Assembly: GCF_036014215.1 (NCBI RefSeq)
Contig: NZ_CP107921.1
Location: 7,933,501-7,997,500, forward strand
DNA: 64,000 nt
Reading direction: 5' to 3'
Source of the DNA: Streptomyces sp. NBC_00440
GTDB lineage: Bacteria > Actinomycetota > Actinomycetes > Streptomycetales > Streptomycetaceae
Positions within the stretch are counted from its first letter, which is position 1; every line of letters starts with the position of its first letter. Below the pieces are notes generated by a model, which did no database searches, was not told the DNA's origin, and worked only from the letters and a program-made list of their open reading frames with translations. Shown here one piece after another: positions 1-8,005 of the stretch. Made by a program: the position numbers and the translations under genes.

Positions 1-327
1 GATCACGCCGGACGCGCCGGCCCGGTGCAGGCGCTGCACGACGTGGCAGGCGACTTCCGGGTCCACATACCCGTCGTCGATGTCGACGAGGAGGTGCCGG
101 CCCGGGAAGGCCAGCCGCAGCCGCTCCACGAACGCGACCATGTCCGGCCAGGCGATGTATCCGATGTCGGGAAGACCGTAGTGCGAAGCCGCAAAACCGA
201 ATCCCGAGACGAAGAACCCGTCGTAGTGTTCGGCGGCGACAGATGCCGAATACATGTCGTAGATACCGATGAGTGGTGTGGTGCCGGGCGCGGAGATCTC
301 CTCGCGCAGCGCTGGTCCATAACGCAT
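1..327 (-). CDS. Isocitrate lyase / PEP mutase superfamily protein (5' part only)
   Basis: The first 109 codons of a gene that runs off the left edge. Translation starts at an ATG at 325-327 preceded by a good GGAGG ribosome site. The reading frame gives MRYGPALREE, then GIYDMYSASVAA, and then LLVDIDDGY, which is the metal-binding aspartate strand typical of the PEP phosphomutase / 2-methylisocitrate lyase / phosphonopyruvate hydrolase fold. This superfamily makes or breaks C-C or C-P bonds on 2-oxo acids. Members cannot be separated without the C-terminal half and the loop that carries the catalytic cysteine, so a phosphonate role is possible but not shown. No phosphonate genes are seen next to it in this window. 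The family assignment is inferred from these motifs only. Confidence 0.75.
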   Translation of the reverse strand, partial: MRYGPALREEISAPGTTPLIGIYDMYSASVAAEHYDGFFVSGFGFAASHYGLPDIGYIAWPDMVAFVERLRLAFPGRHLLVDIDDGYVDPEVACHVVQRLHRAGASGVI

Positions 328-818
328 CGAACCTCCAAGGTTCCGATGTCGGAAGGGCGAGTTCGCCCTTCGCTTGACTCGGAATTTACAGACATTTGAA
401 GTTCTGCTGGTAGGTCTCAGGACGCTCTCCTCGGGTGGAAAGAGGTATGGGCTTCCCTTTGCGTATCTGGGCAGAATCGTTTCGACATGAGAGCCGTTCG
501 GATGACTCGGAAAGAATTCCGACCCGGGGGTGTCTGGGCGTGTTGGGTGCCGGACACGGGTGAAGCGCCGTGGAGAGCCTGAGGCTCGGAGTGGGGGATT
601 CGCCGGTTCCCATGCAGTCACGTTTTCGATGCCGGTGGCCGGGTCATCTCGCGCGCCGGAGCCTTGCCGGCCGGACGGCAGCGCTTCCGCCCACCGGCCG
701 GGCGCGGGGCTGTTGGTGACCGAGTGGTACATCCGTCACGATCCCCGCTCCGCGGGGGCGGCCGGACGGAACTGGCCTTCTGAGCACCGGGTTTGAACCA
801 CGGACATCGCGGCAGTCG
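328..818. other. Intergenic region, no convincing gene
   Basis: This 491-base stretch separates the start of the PEP mutase-fold gene from the end of the methyltransferase gene; both lie on the minus strand. It must hold the promoter of the former. Open frames such as 530-796 (plus) show neither a ribosome site nor a recognisable protein. I see no clear hairpin or repeat. Confidence 0.5.
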
Positions 819-1634
819 TCACACCGTCCGTGCCACCCGCAACTCAGTGAGATACCGCTTGGTGACCCGGCCTCCGTGCCGTCCGTCGATCAGTCCTTCG
901 ATGCACCTCAGCAACCCCTCGCGGGCCTCCGGTGGCAGCGCCCGGTGGCCGGAGTAGGTCCGCAGCACCTCCAGATACTCCGCCGTGGTGTACCCCAGGT
1001 CCCACTGATAGCGCCGACGGACGACAGGGCCGAACCGGCCGCTGCGAGCCACCTCGTCGACGTGGCCCGAGGTGTCGACGTCCTCCGCGGCGGGAGGGCG
1101 CAGCCCTGGAGGCGTGGCCGGATCGAAACGCTCGTAGCAGTCCTGGACCTCGGCGAAGAACTCCTCGCTACCGCCCGCCACATGCTGCGTGCCGACCACG
1201 GCGAGGGCGCCACCGGGGCGCAGCGCGTCGGCCGCCTTGACCATCCGCACCGCAGGGTCGATCCAGTGGTACGCCGTGGCCGAGACAACCGCGTCGAACG
1301 GTTCCTTCGGCAGGGGCCAGGTCTCGAAGTCCGCCGTCACGACTTCCACCGCCTCGAACCCGGCCAGGTTGCGCCGCGCGACGGCTGCCATGTGGGTGCC
1401 CAACTCCACTGCGGTGATCCGGCAACCCCGCCCGGCGAGCGGCACGGTCGCCTTGCCTGTGCCTGCCCCCACCTCCAGAACACGACAGCCGGGACCAGCG
1501 CCGGCGAGTGTGCCGAGGTCGTCGAACAGCTGTGGCGGATACCCGGGCCTGGCCCGGTCGTAGAGTTCCGCGTCCTCGTCGAAGGTCCGGCTCAGGCGGG
1601 CACGGCGCGTTGCGTCAGGAGGGTCGTCGTGCAT
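819..1634 (-). CDS. Class I SAM-dependent methyltransferase
   Basis: A 271-residue cytoplasmic protein. The S-adenosylmethionine motif I is plain near residue 55 (VLEVGAGTGKAT), followed by an acidic strand end (AVELG), the motif II-like DAVVSATAYHW and the post-motif LRPGGALAVVG. This layout is that of Rossmann-fold small-molecule methyltransferases of the UbiE/Methyltransf_11 type. An acceptor-loop DPAVRM follows. The substrate is unknown. The gene stands alone between the PEP mutase-fold gene and the subtilisin inhibitor, all on the same strand, but the gaps of 491 and 181 bases argue against one operon. The ATG at 1634 gives a full-length family-like N terminus beginning with a short basic stretch. 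Confidence 0.85.
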   Translation of the reverse strand: MHDDPPDATRRARLSRTFDEDAELYDRARPGYPPQLFDDLGTLAGAGPGCRVLEVGAGTGKATVPLAGRGCRITAVELGTHMAAVARRNLAGFEAVEVVTADFETWPLPKEPFDAVVSATAYHWIDPAVRMVKAADALRPGGALAVVGTQHVAGGSEEFFAEVQDCYERFDPATPPGLRPPAAEDVDTSGHVDEVARSGRFGPVVRRRYQWDLGYTTAEYLEVLRTYSGHRALPPEAREGLLRCIEGLIDGRHGGRVTKRYLTELRVARTV

Positions 1635-1773
1635 GGCTCCATGCTAAAGATCGCTTTCGGGTGTGATCAACAGCTCGCAGGGGGCGGTGCGTTGCCGGTC
1701 CTTCCCGCTTCTTGCGCCCCCGGGGCGGCGCCGGGCCTTCAGTGCAGAGCGGCCGTGCGCTGTGCGGCCGGGG

Positions 1774-1803
1774 CTGTGCAACCCCGGTCGCGGGGTTGCA
1801 CAG
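1774..1803 (-). terminator. Terminator of the subtilisin inhibitor gene
   Basis: A perfect 12-base-pair inverted repeat (1774-1785 with 1792-1803) closes a 6-base loop. It starts 12 bases after the stop codon of the inhibitor gene. There is no T tract, as is usual in Streptomyces. Confidence 0.75.
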
Positions 1804-1815
1804 GTGCGCGGCCGG

Positions 1816-2244
1816 TCAGAAGTTGAAGACCGAGCTCCCGGAGAGAGCCGCGTCCATCTGGCAGGCGTTGCCGTAGGTGGCCCGCCAGGCAACCCGTCGG
1901 CCCTGCCAGACGCCGTCGGCGGTCACCGTCACGGGAGCCCACAGGAACGAACACTCCCGGTCCGACGGGGTGGCGCCGAGGAGGCCCAAGTCGCCGTCCA
2001 CGGCCTTCAGTTCGGCGCACGCGGCCTTGCTCGCGGGGTGCGTTCCCTGCGGCTGGGGCGCACAGCTCAGGGTGACGGCACGCAGGACCGTCGATGCCAC
2101 CTCGTCTCCGTGGCCGATGGTGAGCACCAGCGCGGAGGGGGCGTAGACGCTCGTCGGCTCGGCGTGTGCCGTTCCGGCGATGCCCGTCACGCAGGCCGCC
2201 GCCGCGAGTGCCGCCGCGCCGAGAGTCTTGAGGCTGTGCCGCAT
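1816..2244 (-). CDS. Subtilisin inhibitor (SSI family, MEROPS I16), secreted
   Basis: A 142-residue precursor with a signal peptide ending AHA near residue 28. The mature part carries the family signature YAPSALVLT, the four conserved cysteines that form two disulfides (TLSCAP, AACAEL, ECSFLW, NACQM) and the C-terminal GSSVFNF. SSI proteins are dimeric extracellular inhibitors of subtilisin-like and, in some cases, trypsin-like proteases. By alignment with the classic CPMVYDP loop, the reactive loop here is CSFLWAP, placing Phe100 at P1 and Leu101 at P1'; a bulky hydrophobic P1 fits subtilisin/chymotrypsin-type targets. The start at 2244 is chosen because it follows AGGAG and gives a normal signal peptide; the open frame extends further upstream. 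A large subtilase is encoded at 19.4 kb, but a link is not shown. Confidence 0.95.
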   Translation of the reverse strand: MRHSLKTLGAAALAAAACVTGIAGTAHAEPTSVYAPSALVLTIGHGDEVASTVLRAVTLSCAPQPQGTHPASKAACAELKAVDGDLGLLGATPSDRECSFLWAPVTVTADGVWQGRRVAWRATYGNACQMDAALSGSSVFNF

Positions 2245-2794
2245 TTCGAATCTCCTGTCGAAGGGGGTGGTTGATTGCGGACAGGAGTCTGGCCGGTGCG
2301 GAGAGTTGCCGCACCTTGCTGATCGGTTTTCGGACGCAGATGTCCGCTCACGGTGACGGAAGGAGGGATACGGGCAGCTCATGGGGGACGGGAGGGGTGG
2401 TGTGGGCGTGTCCAACATATGGACAAAGTGAATTGGTCTCATCGTAAACTGCCTCCTGACCTGCGTTGATGGGATTCTGGTTTCTTTTTCAAGTGCGGGC
2501 TTTCGGCGGGAAACAGGTGCGATTCCCCGTCGGTGCGTGCCGTGCCGCGGGGTCTTCGGCCGCCCGTGCAGGTGTCAGGGGAGGCTTGGCCGTGACGTCG
2601 AGGAGGTCGTGTGAGCACCGAGCCGGGAGCATGTTCGTGAACCAGGAGGGTGGCGGTGAGCCGGACCGCGCCCAGGCCGGGGCACGGTCTAACCTCGGCA
2701 CCACCGTTGTGACAGGCGGTCTCAGGACCCCGTCCACCGGGCCGGACGCAACGGACAACGGCTCACGCTACGACTCCCAGGAGAGTGAAACAGG
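2245..2794. other. Divergent intergenic region
   Basis: This 550-base region lies between the minus-strand inhibitor gene and the plus-strand VOC gene and should hold both promoters. An open frame at 2466-2834 (plus) overlaps the VOC gene start in another frame and shows no protein family, so I do not call it. The AT-richer part around 2400-2480 is the most promoter-like stretch, but no consensus pair stands out. Confidence 0.4.
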
Positions 2795-3205
2795 ATGGCC
2801 GCCGCGGAACCGCAGAAGATCACCACGTTCCTGATGTTCGAAGGCTACGCAGAGGAAGCGATGACGTTCTACACCTCGCTGTTCGATGATGCCGAGGTCA
2901 TCGACATCACCCGTTACGGCGCCGGTGAATCGGGGGATGAGGGCACCGTTCATCGCGCCACGTTCTCGCTCGCCGGGCAGCAGTTCATGTGCATCGACAG
3001 CAATGTGGAGCACAACTTCGGGTTCACCCCGGCGATCTCGCTGTACGTGCGGTGCCAGGACGAGGCCGAACTCGACCGCCTGTTCACGGCCCTCTCCGGG
3101 CGGGGCACGGTGCTGATGCCATTGGGGGACTACGGGTTCAGCACCAAGTTCGGCTGGGTGGAGGACCGCTTCGGCGTCTCCTGGCAGCTCGACCTGCCCG
3201 CGTAG
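2795..3205 (+). CDS. VOC-superfamily protein, PhnB / 3-demethylubiquinone methyltransferase-like
   Basis: A 136-residue cytoplasmic protein with the PhnB-type single-domain vicinal-oxygen-chelate fold. The diagnostic opening is ITTFLMFEGYAEEAMTFY, followed by the strand FSLAGQQFMCID and the closing DRFGVSWQLD. Family members are annotated as 3-demethylubiquinone-9 3-methyltransferase-like, but most have no proven reaction, and the fold is shared with glyoxalases, dioxygenases and antibiotic-binding resistance proteins. The start is the ATG at 2795, 10 bases after GGAGAG. The gene is alone on its strand, ending 273 bases before the glycosidase start. The function is unknown beyond the fold. 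Confidence 0.85.
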   Translation: MAAAEPQKITTFLMFEGYAEEAMTFYTSLFDDAEVIDITRYGAGESGDEGTVHRATFSLAGQQFMCIDSNVEHNFGFTPAISLYVRCQDEAELDRLFTALSGRGTVLMPLGDYGFSTKFGWVEDRFGVSWQLDLPA

Positions 3206-3288
3206 GCCCGGCCCGCCGCTGCTCACTCGCCGGAGTGGCCGCAGCCGGCACGCCCTGGTCGCCCCACGCCGCGTGGCGCCGAGTCGTC

Positions 3289-3323
3289 CTCGGCGCACTC
3301 GGCGCACTCGGCGTGCTCGGCCG
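3289..3323. repeat. 9-base tandem repeat
   Basis: Four head-to-tail copies of a 9-base unit (CTCGGCGCA, CTCGGCGCA, CTCGGCGTG, then a shortened CTCGGCCG) lie between the VOC gene and the GH43 gene. It looks like a slippage product; no function is evident. Confidence 0.5.
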
Positions 3324-3371
3324 TCCCGGAGTCATCGGTCCCCGCAGTACGCATTCGGCTGACATGCCACC

Positions 3372-3400
3372 TTGACGCTGTATCAGCTCCGTTCTACGGT
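3372..3400 (+). promoter_or_regulatory. Candidate vegetative promoter for the GH43 gene
   Basis: TTGACG (3372-3377) and TACGGT (3395-3400) are separated by 17 bases, a good match to the HrdB-type consensus. The GH43 start lies 79 bases downstream. The AT-rich stretch 3408-3420 just after it would be a sensible place for a sugar-responsive operator; this is inference. Confidence 0.5.
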
Positions 3401-3478
3401 GACGCACCATCAATATTTACATCGATGCAAAGAGGTGCCACGGCTCATCGGAACAGGCACGCGAAGAAGGAGCCCCCC

Positions 3479-4981
3479 ATGGGTACGCAACTCCACGGAA
3501 CCGTAAATCCACTGCGCCTCCTACGCCTCCTGCGTCTGTTCGGCGTGCTGACCGCGCTCGGGCTGATGCTCACCGGAACGGGTACCGTGCGGCCCGCCAC
3601 CGCCGCAGCGGCGCCAGTCACCACTATGGCGGCTCAGCAGGCCACCACCGCGGGCACGTTCCGCAACCCCCTCAACACCGGCCCCGACCCGTTCATGACG
3701 TACTGGAACGGGAACTACTACCTGACTACCACTCAGGGCAACAGCATCCGAATGTGGCGCTCGCCGTCCCTGAGTACCCTGCTCACCGCCGATCCCATCA
3801 CCGTCTGGACCGACAGCGACAGCTCCCGGAACCGGGACATCTTCGCCCCCGAGTTCTACCGCTTCGGCGACCGCTGGTACCTCTACTACACCGCCGACGA
3901 CGGCGTCGACGACCACCACCGGATCTACGTCGCGGAGTCCGACGGCGACGACCCGGCGGGCTCCTACCACTTCAAGGCGGAGCTGGCGCCGCCCAACCAC
4001 GCCGCCGACTTCGCCATCGACCCCGGCATCCTCCAGCACAACGGCCGTCTCTACCTGGCCTACAGCGGCATCAACCAGTACCAGCACAACGGGCTGAACA
4101 TCGCTCCGCTGTCGAATCCGTACACCGTCTCGGGCGACGCGGTCCCCATCGACGCAGCCGGCGGCTGCCCCGAGGTCCGTGAGGGCCCTGAGTTCCTGTA
4201 CCGCAACGGACGCACATGGATGACCTACTCCACCTGCGACACCGGAAAACCGGACTACCAGATCTGGATGATGTCGCTCCCGTCCGACGCCGACCCGCTG
4301 GTACCCGGCAACTGGACGCAGCACCAGGGCCCGGTCTTCTCCCGCGCCGACGACCACGGGGTCTTCGGCCCCGGCCACCACGCCTTCTTCCGTTCCCCCG
4401 ACGGTACCGAGGACTGGATGGTCTACCACGCCAAGAGCACCTCGGCCGTCACCTACAGCAACCGCACCACACGCGCTCAGCGCATCGGCTGGAACGCCGA
4501 CGGAAGCCCCGACCTCGGCCGCCCGCTCGCGATGGGCGCCACCCAGGATCTCCCGTCCGGGGACCCGGGGCCGGGCGCGTACTGGATCAATGATGACGGC
4601 CGTTCCAGCGGCGACGGGACCGTCGCCTACACCGGTGACTGGAACTCGGGCACCGGCTGCGCCACCCAGTGCTTCTGGGGCGACGACCACTGGAGCGACG
4701 GCGCCGGAAACACCGCCACGTTCACCTTCACCGGCACCCGGATCGCTCTGCTGTCCGTCCGCGACACCGGCAACGGATATGCGGGCCTCAGCATCGACGG
4801 TGGCCCCGAACAGCGGTTGGACTACTACGGCGCGATCCGCACCGGGGAGACGCTCCAGTTCGTCAGCCCGCGCCTTCCCTACGGAAAGCACACGCTGCGG
4901 GTACGGGTGACGGGCGAGCACGACGGGCAGTCCCAGGCGTCCTACGTGAGTGTGGACCGGGCGGAGGTCTATGTGAACTGA
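3479..4981 (+). CDS. Secreted glycoside hydrolase family 43 (arabinan/arabinoxylan-type)
   Basis: A 500-residue secreted enzyme. A signal peptide with a leucine/arginine-rich start and an Ala-rich end near residue 45 precedes a five-bladed propeller domain. The three GH43 acidic residues can be placed: the base Asp70 (TGPDPFMTYWNG), the pKa-modulating Asp181 (AIDPGIL) and the acid Glu235 (VREGPEFLYRNG). From about residue 370 a beta-sandwich carbohydrate-binding-like domain follows (YWINDDGRSSGDG, ending VDRAEVYVN). GH43 enzymes release L-arabinose or xylose from plant polysaccharides. The start at 3479 follows AAGGAG; an upstream in-frame ATG at 3425 has no ribosome site. It converges on a GH54 arabinofuranosidase, so joint arabinose release is likely. 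The exact substrate is not resolved. Confidence 0.88.
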   Translation: MGTQLHGTVNPLRLLRLLRLFGVLTALGLMLTGTGTVRPATAAAAPVTTMAAQQATTAGTFRNPLNTGPDPFMTYWNGNYYLTTTQGNSIRMWRSPSLSTLLTADPITVWTDSDSSRNRDIFAPEFYRFGDRWYLYYTADDGVDDHHRIYVAESDGDDPAGSYHFKAELAPPNHAADFAIDPGILQHNGRLYLAYSGINQYQHNGLNIAPLSNPYTVSGDAVPIDAAGGCPEVREGPEFLYRNGRTWMTYSTCDTGKPDYQIWMMSLPSDADPLVPGNWTQHQGPVFSRADDHGVFGPGHHAFFRSPDGTEDWMVYHAKSTSAVTYSNRTTRAQRIGWNADGSPDLGRPLAMGATQDLPSGDPGPGAYWINDDGRSSGDGTVAYTGDWNSGTGCATQCFWGDDHWSDGAGNTATFTFTGTRIALLSVRDTGNGYAGLSIDGGPEQRLDYYGAIRTGETLQFVSPRLPYGKHTLRVRVTGEHDGQSQASYVSVDRAEVYVN

Positions 4982-5017
4982 CGCCGTCCGGGCCGGTCTC
5001 CGCTGCCGGAGCCGGAG

Positions 5018-5054
5018 GGAGGGGTACGGGAACAACTCGTTCCCGTACCCCTCC
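5018..5054. terminator. Bidirectional terminator between the two glycosidase genes
   Basis: A perfect 16-base-pair stem (5018-5033 with 5039-5054) with a 5-base loop sits between the convergent GH43 and GH54 stop codons. It can serve both directions. Confidence 0.9.
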
Positions 5055-5102
5055 TGTGTGTTTCTGCGCGAGCGGATCAGTGCCTCGCCGCCTCCGCGGT
5101 GC

Positions 5103-6623
5103 TCAGTGCAGGGTGAATTTCTGTGCCGCCGCTCCGTTGCAGTCCCAGATCCGCAGGTGGGTGCCGTTGGCGGTCGCGCCGTCGGGGGAGTCGAGGCAGC
5201 GGCCCGACTGGGGGTTGAACAGCGAACCGTCGGAGCGCTGCTGCCAGACCTGACCGCCGACACCGTTGCAGTCCCACAGTTCGACCTGGGTGCCATTGGC
5301 CGTGCCGTTGCCGTCGATGTCCAGGCATCTGCCGATCGTGCTCAGGGAGCCGTTGGTGTGGTGCTGCCAGTACTGGTCCTCGGCGTAGGACTGGCAGTTC
5401 CACAGCTGGACGGCCGTGCCGTTGGTGCCGGTGTCGTCAGCCGCGACGTCGACGCACTGACCGCCCGGACCTGTGATGGCGCCCTGCGGGCCGTTGGGTA
5501 CGTCCGTCTCACCCGAGTAGCCGACGGAGGCGACGTTTCCCTGTACGGCGTTCTCGGCGGCGTCGGTCGGGTAGCCGGCGACCATCACACCTTCGAAGAA
5601 GGTGCCCATGTTCCAGTTGCTGTTGTCCCCGCCCGTGCCGAGGATGATCCCGCCCTCCTGGTGCATCGGCATATAGCCGCCACGGGCCGGCAGTGAGCCG
5701 TTCCACCAGGTCGACAGGGATCCCGACTGTGCGTTGGCGCCCTTGAGTGCGTATGTCGTCTGCCCGTTGTTCTTCAGCATGGCCGTCACGAACGGACTCT
5801 TGTTGCCGGCGTTCGCGGTGTTGGAGCCGTTGTCCCCCTGGAACATGCCGTTCTCCATGTCCGCCTCGACCCAGGGGCCCGAGCCGGTGCACGGCGCGAA
5901 GTAGCAGGTGGTCGCGATGGACACCGCGTCCATGTGGCCGTTTCCGGTGTCGGCCGGTGTGCTCTCGGCGTTGCCGTAGTCGAAGCAGCAGGCAGAACCG
6001 ACATGGGTGCCGCTGGCCACCATGTAGGCGCCCTCGGCCTGACCGTTCACGGCGACACCCGAAGCCGCGCCGGTGGAGCGGTAACCGACCCCGGGTGAGA
6101 TCCAGATGCCGTACACCTTGTGGCCGCCGGCCGTGACGGCGATCTCACCGGCGTCGGCCCCGCGGTCGGCGCCCATGCCGGAGGTGCCGGCCGGTCCCGG
6201 GGTGAGGTCGTTGTGGCGCGAGGTCTGGTCGTAGACCTTGGTGACGCGGCAGGTGGTGTCCTGGCAGAAGGTGTCCTGCTGGGCGGCGTTGGCGTACCCG
6301 CCCTGAGCCAGCAGACCGATGTCGGACCGGGCGCCGTCCGAGGCGCGGGTGACCTGGTACAGGGGGCCGTTGTAGGAGGACAGCAGGGCGCGTGTCGTGC
6401 TGTGCGCCGCGACGCACGGGGTGCCGGCGGCGCTGTAGATGTCGCAGGGCAGTGAGCCGGCCGCCTGCGACAGGGAGGGAAGGCCGATCAGGGCACCGAG
6501 AACGAGCCCGAGGGCCGCCACGGCCGTCAGCAGCTGTCTCCGGAGACGGTGAGCCGGCGGCCCCGCGGGGGGACGCGCAACGGCTCGTGCAGCTACGGAT
6601 CTGTCGTCTCTGTCGTCGCGCAT
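5103..6623 (-). CDS. Alpha-L-arabinofuranosidase B, GH54 catalytic domain with CBM13, secreted
   Basis: A 506-residue secreted enzyme. After a long signal peptide ending near residue 55 (SQAAGSLPCDIY), the GH54 domain is unmistakable: TPCVAAHSTTRAL, SSYNGPLYQVTR, CCFDYGNAE and IILGTGGDNSN. By alignment with the Aspergillus enzyme, the nucleophile is Glu257 (ADMENGMF) and the acid/base Asp333 (GGDNSN), 76 residues apart as in that enzyme. Instead of the fungal CBM42, residues from about 375 to the end form a ricin-type beta-trefoil (CBM13) with repeated QVW/QxW and CLD motifs. It hydrolyses terminal arabinofuranosyl groups of arabinan and arabinoxylan outside the cell. The ATG at 6623 is chosen for its GGGAG site. 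Confidence 0.93.
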   Translation of the reverse strand: MRDDRDDRSVAARAVARPPAGPPAHRLRRQLLTAVAALGLVLGALIGLPSLSQAAGSLPCDIYSAAGTPCVAAHSTTRALLSSYNGPLYQVTRASDGARSDIGLLAQGGYANAAQQDTFCQDTTCRVTKVYDQTSRHNDLTPGPAGTSGMGADRGADAGEIAVTAGGHKVYGIWISPGVGYRSTGAASGVAVNGQAEGAYMVASGTHVGSACCFDYGNAESTPADTGNGHMDAVSIATTCYFAPCTGSGPWVEADMENGMFQGDNGSNTANAGNKSPFVTAMLKNNGQTTYALKGANAQSGSLSTWWNGSLPARGGYMPMHQEGGIILGTGGDNSNWNMGTFFEGVMVAGYPTDAAENAVQGNVASVGYSGETDVPNGPQGAITGPGGQCVDVAADDTGTNGTAVQLWNCQSYAEDQYWQHHTNGSLSTIGRCLDIDGNGTANGTQVELWDCNGVGGQVWQQRSDGSLFNPQSGRCLDSPDGATANGTHLRIWDCNGAAAQKFTLH

Positions 6624-7002
6624 GGTGTGCTCCCGGTGATGTGGTGGGGGAACGGAGCTCAACCTGCCGTTGCGGTACCGGAGTTCACACCGCTCGGCGC
6701 CTTCGCCGGGAAGGTACGCGCACGGGGTGTCCGCGTCAATATTTGTTTGCTTCGGTTTTCCTTCCGTACGTGGAAACGGTCAGAATCTGTTGACTTTCGT
6801 GCGGCTGAGCCCGGCAGCGGGGGCAGTCGGACATCCGCCACGGCCGGGCCCCGCTCGGTCCGGGGCGGGCTGCCTGACCGACGCCGTTGTCTGTGCCGAA
6901 TTGACCTCAACCGTGGTTCATGTCCGAGGCTGCTCATGCGGCGTCGGCCGCGACCAGGGATGTGCCCCCGGGACCGATCGTTCCGAACAAGGTGGTCCGG
7001 CA
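6624..7002. other. Divergent intergenic region of GH54 and the esterase-fold gene
   Basis: A 379-base gap. It holds the GH54 promoter described at 6711-6739. For the rightward gene only the ribosome site AAGGTGG before 7003 is clear. No hairpin or other gene was seen. Confidence 0.45.
6711..6739 (-). promoter_or_regulatory. Candidate promoter of the GH54 gene
   Basis: On the minus strand TTGACG (6739-6734) and TACCTT (6716-6711) are 17 bases apart. The start codon lies about 88 bases downstream. An AATATT run overlaps the upstream edge of the -35 box. Confidence 0.55.
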
Positions 7003-7956
7003 ATGACCGAGACGGTGACCCAGTGGATCAGGCAACATGCCCATCGCCTCACCGCCCTCGACCCCGAAGCCCCGTGGACCGATCTCCGGCCGATGGCCGA
7101 CATCGTGCGCGATGCCAAGGTCGTAGCGATCGGTGCCTCAACCCGTCAGGCCCATGAACTGTCCACCCTCTCGCACAGGCTCCTCCGGCTGCTGGTCGAG
7201 GAACTGGGATTCCGTTCACTCGCACTGGAGGGGGACGATGCGTCACGGCTCGGACTCGACGAGTACATCAGAACCGGAACGGGTGACCCGCGGGCGCTGC
7301 TGGCCGAGGCGCGGTCCTTCTGGCAGACCGAGGAAATCCTCGACGTCATCCGCTGGATGCGCTCCTACAACCGTCACCACCCCGATGACCCGGTTCGGTT
7401 CGCGGGGGACGTCCGCTCTCCCCGGGTACCGCCCGCCCGGCTCGACGGCCTGGCGGGTATCGAGCGGAGTCTGGCCGACGACACGATCCGATGGCACGAA
7501 CACACCGGGGACAGGATTGTCCACTGGGGTGGCATCGCGCACACCGCCAATGGTGATCCGCGGACCGTCTCGCCCTCCTCACCGCCGCTGACGCACCGTA
7601 ACGCGGGCAGTTACCTCCGAGAGCATTTCGGCGCCGGCTATGTATCCGTCGGCCTGACCTTCCATCACGGCATGGCTCCCTACCCCGTCCCGGCCCCGCC
7701 GGCGGAGTTCGCTGACGAGGTCCTGGGAGGAACCGGTCTGGACGCCTACCTTCTGAACCTGCGCGCCGATGGTCCTGCGGCTGTCCGCACCTGGCTCGAA
7801 ACGCCGACCAGGACGCGCCTGATCGGTCCTCACTACGCCCCCGAGCGCAACGCCGATTACCACCTTTCCGGCGGATCGCTCGCAGGCTGGTTCGACACCA
7901 TCCTCCACGTTCACAAGGTCACCCCGGTCCAGTTCCTCTCTCGCGCAAGGAGTTGA
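7003..7956 (+). CDS. Erythromycin-esterase-fold protein with altered active-site motif
   Basis: A 317-residue protein that aligns with the erythromycin esterase (EreA/EreB) family: VVAIGASTRQAHELSTLSHR, LEELGFRSLALEGDD-like strand, the FWQTEEILDVIRWMRSYN helix and IVHWGGIAHTA. Known Ere enzymes open the macrolactone ring using a catalytic His in a GESTH-type motif. Here that motif reads GASTR, so both the glutamate and the histidine are replaced. The family glutamate in ALEGDD is kept. The protein may therefore belong to a non-macrolide branch of the family, and resistance should not be assumed. The start at 7003 follows AAGGTGG and matches the usual N terminus; the open frame begins earlier at 6670. 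Confidence 0.7.
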   Translation: MTETVTQWIRQHAHRLTALDPEAPWTDLRPMADIVRDAKVVAIGASTRQAHELSTLSHRLLRLLVEELGFRSLALEGDDASRLGLDEYIRTGTGDPRALLAEARSFWQTEEILDVIRWMRSYNRHHPDDPVRFAGDVRSPRVPPARLDGLAGIERSLADDTIRWHEHTGDRIVHWGGIAHTANGDPRTVSPSSPPLTHRNAGSYLREHFGAGYVSVGLTFHHGMAPYPVPAPPAEFADEVLGGTGLDAYLLNLRADGPAAVRTWLETPTRTRLIGPHYAPERNADYHLSGGSLAGWFDTILHVHKVTPVQFLSRARS

Positions 7957-8005
7957 GTTACCGTGGTGATTAGTTTGATGCCTATCGTACAAGGAGGTGG
8001 GGGCC

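Noticed and set aside
530..796. An 88-codon frame in the first intergenic region
   Set aside because: No start signal, no family and no typical codon bias.
2466..2834. A 122-codon frame before the VOC gene
   Set aside because: It overlaps the well-supported VOC gene start in another frame, lacks a ribosome site and has no recognisable domain.
3521..5296. A 591-codon minus-strand open frame opposite the GH43 gene
   Set aside because: It overlaps the 3' part of the real GH54 gene in another frame and the whole GH43 gene. Its translation is low-complexity and resembles nothing.
7003..7956. Macrolide resistance gene
   Set aside because: The fold is right, but the catalytic GESTH motif is missing, so resistance cannot be claimed from sequence.
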